A DNA stretch of 50,366 bases. Source: an uncultured Prevotella sp. Lineage in GTDB: Bacteria; Bacteroidota; Bacteroidia; Bacteroidales; Bacteroidaceae. Under the pieces are notes generated by a model. The model did not search any database. It was not told the origin of the DNA and worked only from the letters and a program-made list of their open reading frames with translations. The translations under genes and the position numbers were made by a program. The stretch lies in the NCBI GenBank assembly GCA_900315035.1, contig OMXO01000009.1, positions 1 to 50,366 on the forward strand, given 5' to 3'. Below are positions 15,123-24,451 of this stretch, piece by piece (position 1 is the stretch's first letter; every line of letters begins with the position of its first letter).

Positions 15123-17832
15123 CTTCGTTATCATCAAACAGTCTTAGCTGACCCGTGAGTTCGTCGCGTACCTGCTGCTCACTCTTGCCTGCATCAGGGT
15201 CAAGATTCTCTTCTTCCTGATCCTCAGGCTCTTCCGTCTCCTCGGGTTCTTCTGGGAATCGTGTGGGTTCGAGCTCTGTGATGCTCTCCAGCGCATAGGT
15301 CGTCAGTCGCTTGCCCTTGGCCTTATAACCTTTGACAGTGATGAACTGCTCAGCATCGATCTCCTCAGAACCTCTGAAGGCATCGGCTCCGCCATAGGTG
15401 ATCTGGATGCGCGGATAGATGGTGTCTGTCAGCAGGATGAGCTGCGAGGCAGGGTTCTCCGAGAGCCAGTTCTGCTTCTTCTTCGAGGCATCCATCTGGA
15501 AACGCTTGAGGTAGGGATATCCCTGATTGTCAGCATCGTAGAGTATGGCAGTCCACACCTTGTCGACATCGTATTTCTCGATGCGCAGGATGTTGGGCTC
15601 ATAGTGGTTGTTCAGGTCGAAATTGGTCAGATAGTAGTCGCCATTCTTCAGGATGACGAGAATCTGATCGTCGTCGAAGAACTCTCCGAGTAGCACGCCG
15701 TGCTCGTCGTAGTTCAGACGGTTCACGTCTGCATCCCACCATACCTTTCGTCCACCCAGTGTCGAGTGACCGTGACTCTTCAGTCCGATGCGGTGTATGT
15801 TATTCTTAGTCAGTAAGTTGCCCTTTGATGCACGTCCCTTGATGATAACCTCCGAGAAGTCTTTTTCAATGAAGATCTTCTTCAGTTTGGGGTTGGGGTC
15901 GAGCGTTACCTTGATAATCTCTGCCTCACCATTGGGGTTAGCCGTGAAGTACATCACCTTCGAGCCTGGTGTGCCTTGCGTGAGGTCGTATTCCTTGTCG
16001 CGCGTCATCGAGGTCACATTGAAACGCTTAATGAAGTACCAGCCCTTCTTGCCGTCGCGATAGACGGCATTATAGATCGTGCGAGAGTCGTTCTTCTTGA
16101 ACACGTTGAGATAGAGCACGTTCTTGCCTACAAAGAGCTTCTCGGCCACACGTACAACCTTGTATTTACCATCTTTATAGAAGATGATGATGTCGTCGAG
16201 GTCGGAACAGTTGCATACGAACTCGTCTTTCTTCAGACTAGTGCCGATGAAGCCGTCGTTGCGGTTGATATATAGCTTCTGGTTGGCTTCTGCCACCTTC
16301 GAGGCCTCGATGGTGTCGAAGTTGCGTATCTCCGTGAGTCGCGGATGATCCTTGCCGTACTTATCTTTCAAGAACTGGAACCAGTTGGCAGTCACTTCCG
16401 TGAGGTTCGCCAGATCGCGGTCTATCTCCTCGATCTCCGCCTTCAGACGGGCCATCAGTTCGTCGGCCTTGTCTTTGTTGAACTTCAGGATGCGCTGCAT
16501 CTTGATTTCGAGCAGCTTGAGGATGTCGTCCTTTGTTACCTCGCGCACAAGACTGGGGTAGTAGGGCGTCAGTCGCTCGTCGATATGTTCGCAGACGGCG
16601 TCGATAGTGGGCGCCTGTTCAAACTTCTTGTCTTTATAGATGCGCTCCTCGATGAAGATCTTCTCCAGCGAATAGAAGTGCAGTTGCTCCAGCAGTTCAT
16701 TCTTGCGGATCTCGAGTTCCTGACGAATCAGGTCCTTCGTGCGGTCAGTGGAGTGGCGCAGCACATCGCTGACGGTGAGGAACTGCGGCTTGTTGTCTTC
16801 GATGACACAGCAGTTGGGCGAGATGTTGATCTCGCAGTCGGTGAAGGCATAAAGTGCATCGATGGTCTTGTCGGAGGATACGCCAGGAGCCAGATGCACT
16901 TGTATCTCAACGTTCGCAGCCGTCAGGTCTTCCACCTTGCGGGCCTTGATCTTACCTTTCTCGATGGCCTTCACGATCGAGTCCTGCAAGGTCTCAGAGG
17001 TCTTCGAGAACGGAATCTCGCGGATGACGAGCGTCTTCTGGTCGATCTTCTCGATTTTGGCGCGCACCTTGACCACACCGCCTCGCTGACCGTCGTTATA
17101 TTTCGACACGTCGATGCTGCCGCTCGTGGGGAAGTCGGGATAGAGCTGGAAAGGCTGCTCGTGGAGATAGGCGATGGCTGCATCGCAGATCTCGCAGAAA
17201 TTATGTGGCAGAATCTTCGACGACAGGCCTACGGCGATACCCTCTGCGCCCTGTGCCAACAGCAACGGGAACTTCACGGGCAGCGTGATAGGCTCCTTGT
17301 TGCGGCCGTCGTACGACATCTTCCACTCTGTGGTCTTGGGGTTGAACACGCAATCGAGCGCAAACTTCGACAGTCGGGCCTCGATATATCGCGGCGCAGC
17401 GGCTGATGAACCTGTGAGGATGTTTCCCCAGTTACCTTGCGTGTCGATGAGCAGATCCTTCTGTCCCATCTGCACGAGGGCGTCGCCGATTGAAGCGTCG
17501 CCGTGAGGGTGAAACTGCATCGTGTGTCCCACGATGTTGGCTACCTTATTATATCGCCCGTCGTCCATACGTTTCATGGAGTGCAGGATACGTCGCTGCA
17601 CGGGCTTGAGGCCGTCCTCGATGTGAGGAACGGCGCGCTCGAGTATCACATACGAGGCATAATCGAGAAACCAGTTCTGATACATGCCACTGAGATGATG
17701 CACTGCAGCAGCGTCGAAACGGTTCACGGGTTTATAGTCGGAATGCCCCTCGTTCTGGCCTTCCGACTCCTGCTGCTCCGTTATTTCCGGCTGCTGGCTC
17801 TCACCACCTTCTTCTCTTGTCTCTTCGTCCAT
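15109..17832 (-). CDS. parC: DNA topoisomerase IV subunit A (GyrA/ParC family)
   Basis: A 907-aa type IIA topoisomerase A subunit. It has an acidic N-terminal tail, then YASYVILERAVPHIEDGLKP and the helix-turn-helix QFHPHGDASIGDALVQMG, with the catalytic Tyr in APRYIEARLSKFAL. The C-terminal region has beta-propeller-like blades (IKGRASKGNLLTKNNIHRI) and a long acidic tail (EEPEETEEPEDQEEENLDPD). The lack of a canonical GyrA box and the overall length favour ParC of Bacteroidota over GyrA. In the quinolone-region motif, Ala follows HPHGD where E. coli ParC has Ser80. It unlinks daughter chromosomes together with ParE, which is not in this window. A divergent promoter region separates it from alaS. 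Confidence 0.92.
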   Translation of the reverse strand: MDEETREEGGESQQPEITEQQESEGQNEGHSDYKPVNRFDAAAVHHLSGMYQNWFLDYASYVILERAVPHIEDGLKPVQRRILHSMKRMDDGRYNKVANIVGHTMQFHPHGDASIGDALVQMGQKDLLIDTQGNWGNILTGSSAAAPRYIEARLSKFALDCVFNPKTTEWKMSYDGRNKEPITLPVKFPLLLAQGAEGIAVGLSSKILPHNFCEICDAAIAYLHEQPFQLYPDFPTSGSIDVSKYNDGQRGGVVKVRAKIEKIDQKTLVIREIPFSKTSETLQDSIVKAIEKGKIKARKVEDLTAANVEIQVHLAPGVSSDKTIDALYAFTDCEINISPNCCVIEDNKPQFLTVSDVLRHSTDRTKDLIRQELEIRKNELLEQLHFYSLEKIFIEERIYKDKKFEQAPTIDAVCEHIDERLTPYYPSLVREVTKDDILKLLEIKMQRILKFNKDKADELMARLKAEIEEIDRDLANLTEVTANWFQFLKDKYGKDHPRLTEIRNFDTIEASKVAEANQKLYINRNDGFIGTSLKKDEFVCNCSDLDDIIIFYKDGKYKVVRVAEKLFVGKNVLYLNVFKKNDSRTIYNAVYRDGKKGWYFIKRFNVTSMTRDKEYDLTQGTPGSKVMYFTANPNGEAEIIKVTLDPNPKLKKIFIEKDFSEVIIKGRASKGNLLTKNNIHRIGLKSHGHSTLGGRKVWWDADVNRLNYDEHGVLLGEFFDDDQILVILKNGDYYLTNFDLNNHYEPNILRIEKYDVDKVWTAILYDADNQGYPYLKRFQMDASKKKQNWLSENPASQLILLTDTIYPRIQITYGGADAFRGSEEIDAEQFITVKGYKAKGKRLTTYALESITELEPTRFPEEPEETEEPEDQEEENLDPDAGKSEQQVRDELTGQLRLFDDNEDEEQ

Positions 17833-17887
17833 TCTGCTTGGTCTTTAGCTCTTTTTCTGCACCCGGGAAGGGTGCGCTCAATTGTGT

Positions 17888-17896
17888 GCAAAGGTA
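17888..17896 (-). promoter_or_regulatory. Promoter -7 box of the parC operon
   Basis: The complement of 17888-17896 reads TACCTTTGC, a perfect -7 match 56 bp before the parC start. The -33 element is not clear. Confidence 0.6.
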
Positions 17897-18032
17897 GCAA
17901 AATTTTGTGAGAAAAACGAGGAATTAAGAATATTTTTAATTTTGTGGAATTCCGCACGGGTTTTGTGTATCGGTTTGTAAACAATTATAAATGTCTCTGC
18001 TCAACTCTTTTAGGATTTTTTGCCTCATTTTA

Positions 18033-18064
18033 TTTGTGATTCGGAGAATTATTCGTACCTTTGC
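18033..18064 (+). promoter_or_regulatory. Promoter of alaS
   Basis: TTTG (18033-18036), a 19-bp spacer and TACCTTTGC (18056-18064) match the Bacteroidota promoter consensus fully. The predicted transcription start is near 18068, giving a leader of about 43 nt. Confidence 0.85.
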
Positions 18065-18110
18065 ATCCACATTTATAAATAAGGTAAGAATAACAAGCAA
18101 CAATAAGACA

Positions 18111-20762
18111 ATGACAGCAAACGAGATTCGCGACTCATTCAAGAAATTCTTCGAGTCGAAGCAGCATGCCATCGTGCCTTCAGCCCCGATGGTAATTAAA
18201 GACGACCCCACACTGATGTTTACCAACGCTGGCATGAACCAGTGGAAAGATATCATCCTCGGTACTCGTGACCCCGAGCCACGCCGCCGTGCCGACACCC
18301 AGAAGTGCCTCCGCGTGAGCGGCAAGCACAACGACTTGGAGGAAGTGGGCCACGATACCTATCACCACACCATGTTCGAGATGCTTGGCAACTGGAGTTT
18401 CGGCGACTACTTCAAGGAGGGCGCTATCGATATGGCATGGGAGTATCTCGTTGATGTGCTGAAACTGAATCCCGAGGATCTGTATGTGACTGTGTTTGAG
18501 GGTTCGCCCGAAGAGAATATCCCACGCGATGACGAGGCAGCCAAGTACTGGTCGAAGCATGTGCCCGAGGATCATATCATCAACGGAAACAAGCACGATA
18601 ACTTCTGGGAAATGGGCGATACGGGCCCCTGCGGACCCTGTTCTGAGATCCACGTGGACTCACGCACGCCGGAGCAGCGTAAGGCATCGGGAAAGAGCGG
18701 TCGTGAGCTCGTCAACCAGGACGATCCTCAGGTGATTGAGATCTGGAACCTCGTGTTTATGCAGTTCAACCGCAAGGCCGACGGCAGTCTGGAGAAACTC
18801 TCTATGAACGTGATCGACACGGGTATGGGCTTCGAGCGCCTGGTGCGCATGCTGCAGGGCAAGCACTCGAACTATGATACCGATATCTTCCAGCCAATCA
18901 TTAAAGCTGAGGAACAGATTACTGGTAAGAAATATACGACCTTTGAGGAGGGTGAGGTAAGCAAGGAACAAGACGATATCAACGTGGCCATGCGCGTCTG
19001 CGCCGACCATCTGAGAGCTGTGAGCTTCTCGATAGCCGACGGCCAGCTGCCCTCGAATGCGAAGGCCGGCTACGTGATCCGTCGTATCCTGCGCCGCGCC
19101 GTGCGCTATGCCTATACGTTCCTCGGCCAGCGCGAGGCCTTCCTCTTCAAGCTCGTGCCGACACTCGTGCATGAGATGGGCGATGCCTTCCCCGAACTGA
19201 AGGCTCAGCAGCAGTTGATCTCGAAGGTGATGATGGAAGAGGAAGACGCTTTCCTGCGCACACTGGATAAGGGTATCTCGCTGCTCGACAAGGCGATGGA
19301 GCAGTTGAAGGCAGAGGGTAAGACTGAGCTCGACGGTGTGCAGGCTTTCCGTCTCTTCGATACCTATGGATTCCCGCTCGACCTGACGGAACTGATCTGT
19401 CGCGAGAACGGCTTCACCGTGAACGAGGAGCAGTTTAATGTGGAGATGCAGAAGCAGAAGGAGCGTGCGCGCAATGCCGCTGCTGTAGAGAACAGCGACT
19501 GGGTGGAGCTCGCACAGGGCGAACAGCAGTTCGTGGGCTATGATTATACAGAGTATGAGTGCCGTATCCTCAGATATAGGAAAGTGACGCAGAAGAAGAA
19601 CGAGTTCTATGAGCTCGTGCTCGACTACACCCCATTCTATGGTGAGATGGGTGGACAGGTAGGCGACTGTGGTGTGCTCGTGAATGAAGCCGAGACCATC
19701 GAGATTATCGATACCAAGCGCGAAAACAACCAGAGCGTGCATATCGTGAAGCAGTTGCCGAAGGATCCCGCAGCCCAGTTCATGGCTTGTGTGGATACCG
19801 ACAGGCGCGATGCCTCTGCCGCCAATCATACGGCTACCCACCTGCTTGACTATGCGCTGAAGCAGGTTCTTGGCGACCATGTGGAGCAGAAGGGCTCGTT
19901 CGTATCGGCTGATACCCTGCGTTTCGACTTCTCGCACTTCCAGAAAGTTACCGACGAGGAGATTCGCCTGGTAGAGCGCATGGTGAACGAGATGATCCGT
20001 GAGGATATTCCTCTTGACGAGCATCGTGACGTGCCCTTCGATGAGGCTAAGAAACTTGGTGCCATCGCCCTCTTCGGCGAAAAATACGGCGACAAGGTGC
20101 GCGTGGTGCGCTTCGGTCCCAGCTGTGAGTTCTGTGGTGGTATCCATGCTAAGGCTACAGGTAAGATAGGCTTCTTCAAGATTGTTGCTGAGAGTTCTGT
20201 GGCAGCAGGTATCCGCCGTATCGAGGCCAAGACGGGTAAGGAGTGCGAGGAACTGCTGTATAAGACTGAGGATATCCTGAAGGCTGTTAAGAGCTTCTTC
20301 AACAACGCCAAGGATCTGCAGGCCACTATCGTGAAATATATCGAGGAGCATGACTCGATGAAGAAAGAGATTGAGAGCTTCCAGGCAGCCCGCGTTGCTT
20401 CGCTGTCGAAGGAACTCGTAGAGAAAGGTCGTGTCGTGAACGGTGTGAAGGTCGTAACGGCTAAGGCTCCGATAGCCCCTGATGCTGCTAAGGACTTGGT
20501 GTTCAAGGTGCGTGAGCTTTGTCCTGAGAATCTCGTCTGTGTCGTTGGCTCTGTCTTCAATGAGAAGCCGATGCTTAATGTGATGCTCAGTGATGATATG
20601 GTGAAGGATCACGGTCTGAACGCAGGTTTGCTCGTGCGTGAAGCAGCTAAGCTGATGCAGGGCGGCGGTGGCGGCCAGCCTCACTTCGCCAGTGCTGGCG
20701 GAAAAAACCCTGACGGGCTCTCTGCAGCTATTGATAAAGTAATAGAACTTTGTAATCTGTAA
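18111..20762 (+). CDS. alaS: Alanine--tRNA ligase
   Basis: An 883-aa enzyme charging tRNA-Ala. The N-terminal catalytic core has [34 protein letters not shown] and class II motif residues. The editing domain shows [12 protein letters not shown] and CEFCGGIHA, which form the zinc-binding editing site, and the C-terminal DHHA1-like domain ends in [14 protein letters not shown]. The ATG at 18111 is chosen by homology to family N-termini and by the promoter; the frame is open for 120 nt upstream, but that part would precede or overlap the promoter. Codon use is strongly biased, as in highly expressed genes. It is followed after 21 bp by the MerR-type gene. Confidence 0.97.
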   Translation: MTANEIRDSFKKFFESKQHAIVPSAPMVIKDDPTLMFTNAGMNQWKDIILGTRDPEPRRRADTQKCLRVSGKHNDLEEVGHDTYHHTMFEMLGNWSFGDYFKEGAIDMAWEYLVDVLKLNPEDLYVTVFEGSPEENIPRDDEAAKYWSKHVPEDHIINGNKHDNFWEMGDTGPCGPCSEIHVDSRTPEQRKASGKSGRELVNQDDPQVIEIWNLVFMQFNRKADGSLEKLSMNVIDTGMGFERLVRMLQGKHSNYDTDIFQPIIKAEEQITGKKYTTFEEGEVSKEQDDINVAMRVCADHLRAVSFSIADGQLPSNAKAGYVIRRILRRAVRYAYTFLGQREAFLFKLVPTLVHEMGDAFPELKAQQQLISKVMMEEEDAFLRTLDKGISLLDKAMEQLKAEGKTELDGVQAFRLFDTYGFPLDLTELICRENGFTVNEEQFNVEMQKQKERARNAAAVENSDWVELAQGEQQFVGYDYTEYECRILRYRKVTQKKNEFYELVLDYTPFYGEMGGQVGDCGVLVNEAETIEIIDTKRENNQSVHIVKQLPKDPAAQFMACVDTDRRDASAANHTATHLLDYALKQVLGDHVEQKGSFVSADTLRFDFSHFQKVTDEEIRLVERMVNEMIREDIPLDEHRDVPFDEAKKLGAIALFGEKYGDKVRVVRFGPSCEFCGGIHAKATGKIGFFKIVAESSVAAGIRRIEAKTGKECEELLYKTEDILKAVKSFFNNAKDLQATIVKYIEEHDSMKKEIESFQAARVASLSKELVEKGRVVNGVKVVTAKAPIAPDAAKDLVFKVRELCPENLVCVVGSVFNEKPMLNVMLSDDMVKDHGLNAGLLVREAAKLMQGGGGGQPHFASAGGKNPDGLSAAIDKVIELCNL

Positions 20763-20783
20763 TATTATATAAGGAGGAACAAT

Positions 20784-21134
20784 ATGGCACTGAATCTGAA
20801 CAAGAATTTGAAACTCTACTACTCCATCAAGGAGGTAGGTGAAATGTTTGACCTGCCTGAGAGCACACTCAGGTACTGGGAACAGGAATTTCCGTTCCTG
20901 CGACCTAAGACTACTGGTTCCGCTAAAATCCGCCAGTATCAGGAAAAGGATATTGAACAGATTCGTCTGATTCACAATCTTGTGAAAGTGCGTGGCTTCA
21001 AACTGGCTGCCGCACGTAAGATTCTGACGCAGAACAAGAAAGGTGTCGATAAGAAGGCGGATGCATTGGAGTCGCTTATCAGTATCCGCGACGAGTTACA
21101 AGCCTTAAAGAAACAGCTCGATGCCCTACAATAA
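20784..21134 (+). CDS. MerR-family transcriptional regulator
   Basis: A 116-aa DNA-binding protein with an N-terminal MerR-type winged helix: YYSIKEVGEMFDLPESTLRY, WEQEFPFLRP, then IRQYQEKDIEQIRLIHNLV and GFKLAAARKIL. A short C-terminal coiled coil (IRDELQALKKQLDAL) should dimerise it. No effector domain or metal-binding cysteines are present. A strong ribosome binding site AAGGAGG lies 6 nt before the start, which is unusual for this phylum. It is 21 bp after alaS and is followed by a terminator at 21136. The target genes are unknown. Confidence 0.88.
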   Translation: MALNLNKNLKLYYSIKEVGEMFDLPESTLRYWEQEFPFLRPKTTGSAKIRQYQEKDIEQIRLIHNLVKVRGFKLAAARKILTQNKKGVDKKADALESLISIRDELQALKKQLDALQ

Positions 21135-21135
21135 G

Positions 21136-21161
21136 AAAAGCCTCCCCATCGGGAGGCTTTT
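21136..21161. terminator. Bidirectional terminator between the merR-type gene and pectinesterase
   Basis: Perfect stem AAAAGCCTCCC (21136-21146) / GGGAGGCTTTT (21151-21161) with loop CATC, flanked by A and T runs. It serves the two convergent operons. Confidence 0.93.
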
Positions 21162-21170
21162 ACTTTAGCA

Positions 21171-22157
21171 CTATTCTGGTAACCAGGATGTTTCCTGACG
21201 GAAGACGTTCTCTGGTGTTATCTTGCTGGCTTCTTTCTTTGTGAGCTGGCGGCTCCATCCTACGCGTTCTGTCGTCTTGGCCCCATCCCCGTGATTGTTG
21301 TATTCCAAGTAGCGCGCTGTCTGTTCACGGTGCTTCTCCCAGTTGTGCCAGCCCTCAGGGCGGATATGCTTCCCGAGGTCGCAGTTCATGAACAAGGTGT
21401 AGCCATAGTCGCGCCAAGGCCGCCCAAGATAGACCTTCGTGGCCTCGGGCTGGGCGATGAGCCGGCAGTTGTTGAACACGTAGCCGTAAGGCTGGTCCTT
21501 AGGTGTGGAGGCTGCTGTCACATAGCTGTTGATTAAGCTTTCGATGGTACAGTTCTCAAACCAGGCTGTGGAAGGGCCGAAGATAAAGTCGGTGGTGCCG
21601 CAGATATAGCAGTCCTTGAAAAATAGGCGGGTACCAGCTACACCTGTATAGACTGTATCCTGATGGCCAATGAAACGACAGTTGATAAACACCAGACGGT
21701 CTCCTTCTGTATGCAGTGCTACAGCCTGTCCCAGTCGTGCGGCATTATTCTCGATGGTAATGTTCTTTAGTGTGATGGCATTGCCCTCAATCTTCAGTGT
21801 ATAGGTCCGGAAGGTGCCCATGGGCTGTGTGCGCGGTTCAGCAGTACCTAATACGATTTGAATGTTGGCATGGTCATCGTAGGTGATGATTGTATTCTCG
21901 GCACTCTCGCCGCAGATTTCGATGTTCTGTAGCCAAGAGGGAATGATGAGCTTCTCCTTGTAAGTACCGTTCTTCACATAGATGACCTTGTGGTAGTCCA
22001 TAAAGGCGCGGCACACCTCGATGGCCTCGTCGATGGTACGGAACTCTCCAGTGCCGTCGCGGGCAACAACAAGGGTGTCTGGATTATCATACTTGCTGGC
22101 GGCCTGGGCTGTCAGCGAAAGGAGAATGGTAGAGAAAAGTAGTAGTAGCTTGTTCAT
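21171..22157 (-). CDS. Pectinesterase (carbohydrate esterase family 8)
   Basis: A 328-aa secreted pectin methylesterase with a signal peptide (MNKLLLLFSTILLSLTAQA). It removes methyl esters from polygalacturonate so that polygalacturonases and lyases can act. Right-handed beta-helix motifs of CE8 are visible: GQAVALHTEGDR (Gln145), CRFIGHQDTVYT (Asp167), GTTDFIFGPS (Asp190) and YLGRPWRDYG (Arg246), so the active site looks complete. It has no polygalacturonase or SusC/D partner nearby. The gene starts 8 bp after the rel stop and appears to be the last gene of the parA-rel run. It implies that the organism uses plant pectin. Confidence 0.92.
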   Translation of the reverse strand: MNKLLLLFSTILLSLTAQAASKYDNPDTLVVARDGTGEFRTIDEAIEVCRAFMDYHKVIYVKNGTYKEKLIIPSWLQNIEICGESAENTIITYDDHANIQIVLGTAEPRTQPMGTFRTYTLKIEGNAITLKNITIENNAARLGQAVALHTEGDRLVFINCRFIGHQDTVYTGVAGTRLFFKDCYICGTTDFIFGPSTAWFENCTIESLINSYVTAASTPKDQPYGYVFNNCRLIAQPEATKVYLGRPWRDYGYTLFMNCDLGKHIRPEGWHNWEKHREQTARYLEYNNHGDGAKTTERVGWSRQLTKKEASKITPENVFRQETSWLPE

Positions 22158-22165
22158 ATGGGTAG

Positions 22166-24430
22166 TTACATGATTTGTGAAATCTCCTTTAGATCAGGAA
22201 TGCCTTTCAGGTTGTCGATAATCGACTGCACGTCCTCGCGGTCATGTACCCTCAGATCGATGCTGCCGTCGAAGATGCCGTCTTCACAGGTTATCGTTAC
22301 CTTATGAATATTAACGCTCATCTGAGAGGAGATGACCTGCGTGATCTCATTGAGCATACCCACGCGGTCGATACCGCCGATGCGGATGGTGGCATCGAAG
22401 AACAGCACTTTGTGCATGTCCCACTTGATATCGAGGATGCGGTTGCCGTAGCTCGACTTCAGTTTGGCAGCTACAGGACAGACGCGCTTGTGGATCTCGA
22501 TCTCATTCTTGTTGTTGATATAGCCCAAGGCGTCATCGCCAGGGATAGGGTGACAACATCCTGGGAACTTATACTGGTTGATATTCTCTTCTGAGATATA
22601 AACGGGCTTTTTGCGATTGAATTTCTCTGGTACAATGAAAAGCCGCTGCTTCTGAGTTGACTCTTCTTTCTTCTTCTTGACAAAGGGAACATACTTACGC
22701 CATCCGAGACTATTGTCATCGGTATCGTCTTTTCCGTTCAGACGGTCGAGATCTTTTTCTCCGAGTAGTACGATCTTCTCACCGAGAGCCAGTAGGAACT
22801 CTCCTCGCTTGCTGTAGTCGTGGAACTCTGCCAGTTGGTCTGTCAGTGCAAGACTGGGCTCAAAGCCATTCTTCTGCAGGAAAGCGTTGAGTGTTTCTTC
22901 ACCCTGGCGCTGAATTTCACGGTTGTCGCGACGGAGGATGGCTTGTATCTTTGCCTTAGCTTTTGCTGTAGAGACAAAGTTGATCCATGTGGGACTGACG
23001 TGCTGGGATTTCGAAGTGAGAATTTCTACCTGATCACCGCTTTGCAGCTTATGAGAGAGTGGTACGAGTTTATGATTCACCTTCGCACCGATGCAGTGGC
23101 TGCCGAGGAAAGTGTGGATAGAGAAGGCGAAATCGAGTGCCGTACAACCTGCAGGCAACGTGCGTATTTCACCTTTCGGGGTGAAGACGAAGATTTCAGA
23201 AGCAAAGAGATTCAGCTTGATGGTGTCGAGGAAGTCCATCGCATCCGGCTGCGGGTCGTCAAGGATTTCCTTGATGGTTCCCAACCACTCGTTCAGCTCG
23301 GTCTCGTCTTCTGTATATTCCTCTTCTACACCATCCTTGTATTTCCAGTGGGCAGCAAACCCCTGCTCTGCAATCTCGTCCATACGATCAGAGCGTATCT
23401 GTACCTCTATCCAACGACCTTGTTTTGACATCAGCGTTACATGGAGTGCCTGATAGCCATTGGCCTTCGGATGAGAGAGCCAGTCGCGCAGACGGTCTGG
23501 GTGAGATTTGTAGATCTTCGAGATGGCCACATAGATGTTAAAGCATTCGTTGACCTCCTCCTCTCTGACCTTCGGTGTAAAGATGATGCGCACGGCAAGG
23601 ATGTCGTAGATTTCCTCGAAGGTAACGTGTTTGTTCTGCATCTTGTTCCAGATGGAGTAGGGGCTTTTCACGCGTTCCTTAATCTCATATTCGATACCCA
23701 TCTTTTTTAGGGCATCCTCGATGGGGGTGGTGAATTGCGAGAATAACTCATCGCGCGAGGCACGGGTTGATTTCAACTTAGCCTCGATAGCGGCATACTC
23801 GGCTGGATGCTCAAACCTAAAACTCAGGTTCTCGAGTTCCGACTTGATTTTGTTAAGTCCCAGACGATTTGCGAGTGGAGCATAGATGTAAAGTGTCTCA
23901 CCTGCAATCTTATACTGCTTGTTGGCAGGCTGTGATTCCAAGGTGCGCATATTGTGCAGACGGTCACATATTTTAATAAGGATCACGCGTATATCATCGC
24001 TCATGGTGAGCAGGAGCTTCTTGAAGTTTTCAGCCTGAGCAGAAGCCTGTTCTCCAAAGATACCGCCACTGATCTTTGTCAGACCATCGACAATCTGCGC
24101 GATTTTCGGTCCGAAGATGTTGGAGATGTCCTCAACCGTGTAGTCTGTATCCTCTACGACATCGTGAAGCAAGGCAGAACAGATACTGGTAGAGCCAAGA
24201 CCAATCTCCGAACATGCAATCTGAGCTACTGCAATGGGGTGCATGATGTAGGGCTCTCCAGACAGACGACGGACACCTTTGTGCGCCTGTCTGGCGAAGT
24301 TAAAGGCTTTAGTGATGAGATCGACTTTCTTCCTGTGTCGTGAGGCCAGGTAGCTGTCCAATAGTTTCTGGAATGCGTCGTTGATCAGCTGCTCATCAGC
24401 CTCTTCTGTATTCATTTGCTCTACATCCAT
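22166..24430 (-). CDS. rel: Bifunctional (p)ppGpp synthetase/hydrolase (RelA/SpoT family)
   Basis: A 754-aa stringent-response enzyme. The N-terminal HD hydrolase domain keeps HPIAVAQIACSE and LLHDVVEDTDYTVEDI. The synthetase domain has ERVKSPYSIWNKM and HPKANGYQALHVTL with EVQIRSDRMDEIAEQGFAAH. TGS follows (EIFVFTPKGEIRTLPAGCTA), then a zinc-finger-like GCCHPIPGDDALGYI segment and a C-terminal ACT domain (IRIGGIDRVGMLNEITQV). Since both the HD residues and the synthetase loop are intact, it should make and degrade (p)ppGpp. It lies 21 bp after mltD in the parA operon. A second possible start is five codons in. Confidence 0.95.
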   Translation of the reverse strand: MDVEQMNTEEADEQLINDAFQKLLDSYLASRHRKKVDLITKAFNFARQAHKGVRRLSGEPYIMHPIAVAQIACSEIGLGSTSICSALLHDVVEDTDYTVEDISNIFGPKIAQIVDGLTKISGGIFGEQASAQAENFKKLLLTMSDDIRVILIKICDRLHNMRTLESQPANKQYKIAGETLYIYAPLANRLGLNKIKSELENLSFRFEHPAEYAAIEAKLKSTRASRDELFSQFTTPIEDALKKMGIEYEIKERVKSPYSIWNKMQNKHVTFEEIYDILAVRIIFTPKVREEEVNECFNIYVAISKIYKSHPDRLRDWLSHPKANGYQALHVTLMSKQGRWIEVQIRSDRMDEIAEQGFAAHWKYKDGVEEEYTEDETELNEWLGTIKEILDDPQPDAMDFLDTIKLNLFASEIFVFTPKGEIRTLPAGCTALDFAFSIHTFLGSHCIGAKVNHKLVPLSHKLQSGDQVEILTSKSQHVSPTWINFVSTAKAKAKIQAILRRDNREIQRQGEETLNAFLQKNGFEPSLALTDQLAEFHDYSKRGEFLLALGEKIVLLGEKDLDRLNGKDDTDDNSLGWRKYVPFVKKKKEESTQKQRLFIVPEKFNRKKPVYISEENINQYKFPGCCHPIPGDDALGYINNKNEIEIHKRVCPVAAKLKSSYGNRILDIKWDMHKVLFFDATIRIGGIDRVGMLNEITQVISSQMSVNIHKVTITCEDGIFDGSIDLRVHDREDVQSIIDNLKGIPDLKEISQIM

Positions 24431-24451
24431 AGTTCTAATGATTATTTGAGG

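Noticed and set aside
16345-17406. A 353-codon open frame on the plus strand, opposite parC
   Set aside because: Same effect of biased codons in parC; the translation shows no family features.
18660-20975. A 771-codon open frame on the minus strand, opposite alaS
   Set aside because: It is a shadow of alaS: the strong third-position bias removes stops on the other strand. It has no recognisable motifs, and alaS is certain.
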